Origin: Gracilaria caudata | Taxonomy: Eukaryota > Rhodophyta > Florideophyceae > Gracilariales > Gracilariaceae | DNA length: 18,626 nt | Assembly (NCBI GenBank): GCA_030374735.1 | Contig: JASCIV010000485.1 | Coordinates: 1 to 18,626, forward strand | Direction of reading: 5' to 3' | Shown: positions 18,220 through 18,626 of the stretch, piece by piece | Layout of the letters: every line of letters starts with the position of its first letter | Numbering within the stretch: position 1 is the stretch's first letter | Position numbers and translations under genes: made by a program | The notes under the pieces: generated by a model | Told to the model about the DNA's origin: nothing | Database searches by the model: none | What the model saw: only the letters and a program-made list of their open reading frames with translations

Positions 18220-18600
18220 CATGACAAGGGGCGCGGCCTTCGGCCGCTCCCACGTCATGCAACTGCGTGGTTGCAGCATTGCGCCTTCATACCGAGCGCA
18301 ATGCTGCAAGTACGCAGTTGCGCAAAAAACCGGTGAGCGCAGTCATGCCCATTGCTGATGAAATGCAATGTGCATGACTGCGCTCTGGCTTTGCGCAGTG
18401 ATGCAGCTACAGGGGCTGCATCACTGCGCCTCTTTTCTAGCGCAATGACGGAGCTCCCGTAGCTACATCACTGCGTTGAATGCAAAACGCAGTGATGGAG
18501 CTACGGGAGCTGCATTGCAGCGCTACTTCTCTGCTGCACTGATGCAGCTCTCGTAGCTGCAAAAAGCAATGATGCAGCTACGAGAGCTGCCACAGCAGAG
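18220..18600. repeat. Array of six consecutive hairpins (fold-back repeat cluster)
   Basis: Almost every base lies in a hairpin. H0 18220-18259: arms CATGAC, GGGG and GCGGCC around a TTC loop. H1 18260-18320: 9 bp plus 14 bp separated by a 2x2 mismatch, 11-nt loop. H2 18335-18385: 14 bp plus 6 bp with one mismatch, 9-nt loop. H3 18393-18429: 15 bp perfect, 7-nt loop. H4 18439-18524: 13 bp and 12 bp with one mismatch, plus an outer 5 bp, 8-nt loop. H5 18529-18600: 18 bp perfect, 11-nt loop, plus an outer 8 bp. Gaps between neighbours are 0-13 bases. Arms share words such as GCGCARTG and GATGCAGCTAC, so the units look related. There is no coding potential. The array may continue past the window. 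Possible identities: a fold-back mobile element, a satellite, or a precursor of small RNAs. Confidence 0.8.
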
Positions 18601-18626
18601 CGACGCACGAGCTAGCAGGGCTCGGT

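Noticed and set aside
18405..18588. CRISPR-like array in the evenly spaced core repeats
   Set aside because: The repeats alternate in orientation, the intervals are themselves repeats, not unique spacers, there are no cas genes, and the context is eukaryotic.
1..18626. tRNA or rRNA genes
   Set aside because: I searched by eye for GTTCRANNC-type T-loops with matching acceptor stems and found none that folds as a tRNA; no rRNA-like conserved stretch was seen. A tRNAscan run would be decisive.

Overview
The window looks like nuclear DNA of a eukaryote with few introns. Two genes carry short GT-AG introns (115 and 81 nt), both with a CTAAC-type branch site. The proteins are eukaryotic in type (F-box with leucine-rich repeats, secreted trypsin-like proteases), genes are spaced 1-2 kb apart on both strands without operons, and the identified genes use TAG, TGA and TAA stops (standard code). 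A protist or alga fits; a red alga is my first guess, but nothing in the sequence fixes the lineage.

Layout. 1-180 is a G-rich then alternating CG/CA block. 245-2080 (minus) is an F-box/LRR protein whose 3' half is much more GC-rich than its 5' half. 3764-4297 and 5949-6494 (both minus) are diverged paralogues of a small membrane protein with a signal peptide, which I cannot match to a named family. 8094-9344 (plus) is a stand-alone EgtB/OvoA/SenA-like enzyme (DinB_2 plus FGE-sulfatase domains) with the three-histidine iron site. 11053-11955 and 14130-15216 (plus) are two related secreted trypsin-family proteases; in the second an intron lies just before the catalytic serine motif. 16579-17280 (plus) is a CAP/SCP (YkwD-type) domain protein in two exons. 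From 18220 to the end there is a dense array of six consecutive hairpins, partly built from a 13-bp quasi-palindromic core repeated with alternating orientation at 47-bp steps.

No shared pathway links the genes. Two proteases, a CAP protein and two signal-peptide membrane proteins give the region a secretory flavour, but this is an impression only. The long gaps between genes hold several fold-back sequences (3331-3472, 7725-7771, 18107-18129) and two good TATA boxes without a convincing gene behind them. The hairpin array and the membrane-protein pair are the best candidates for something undescribed.
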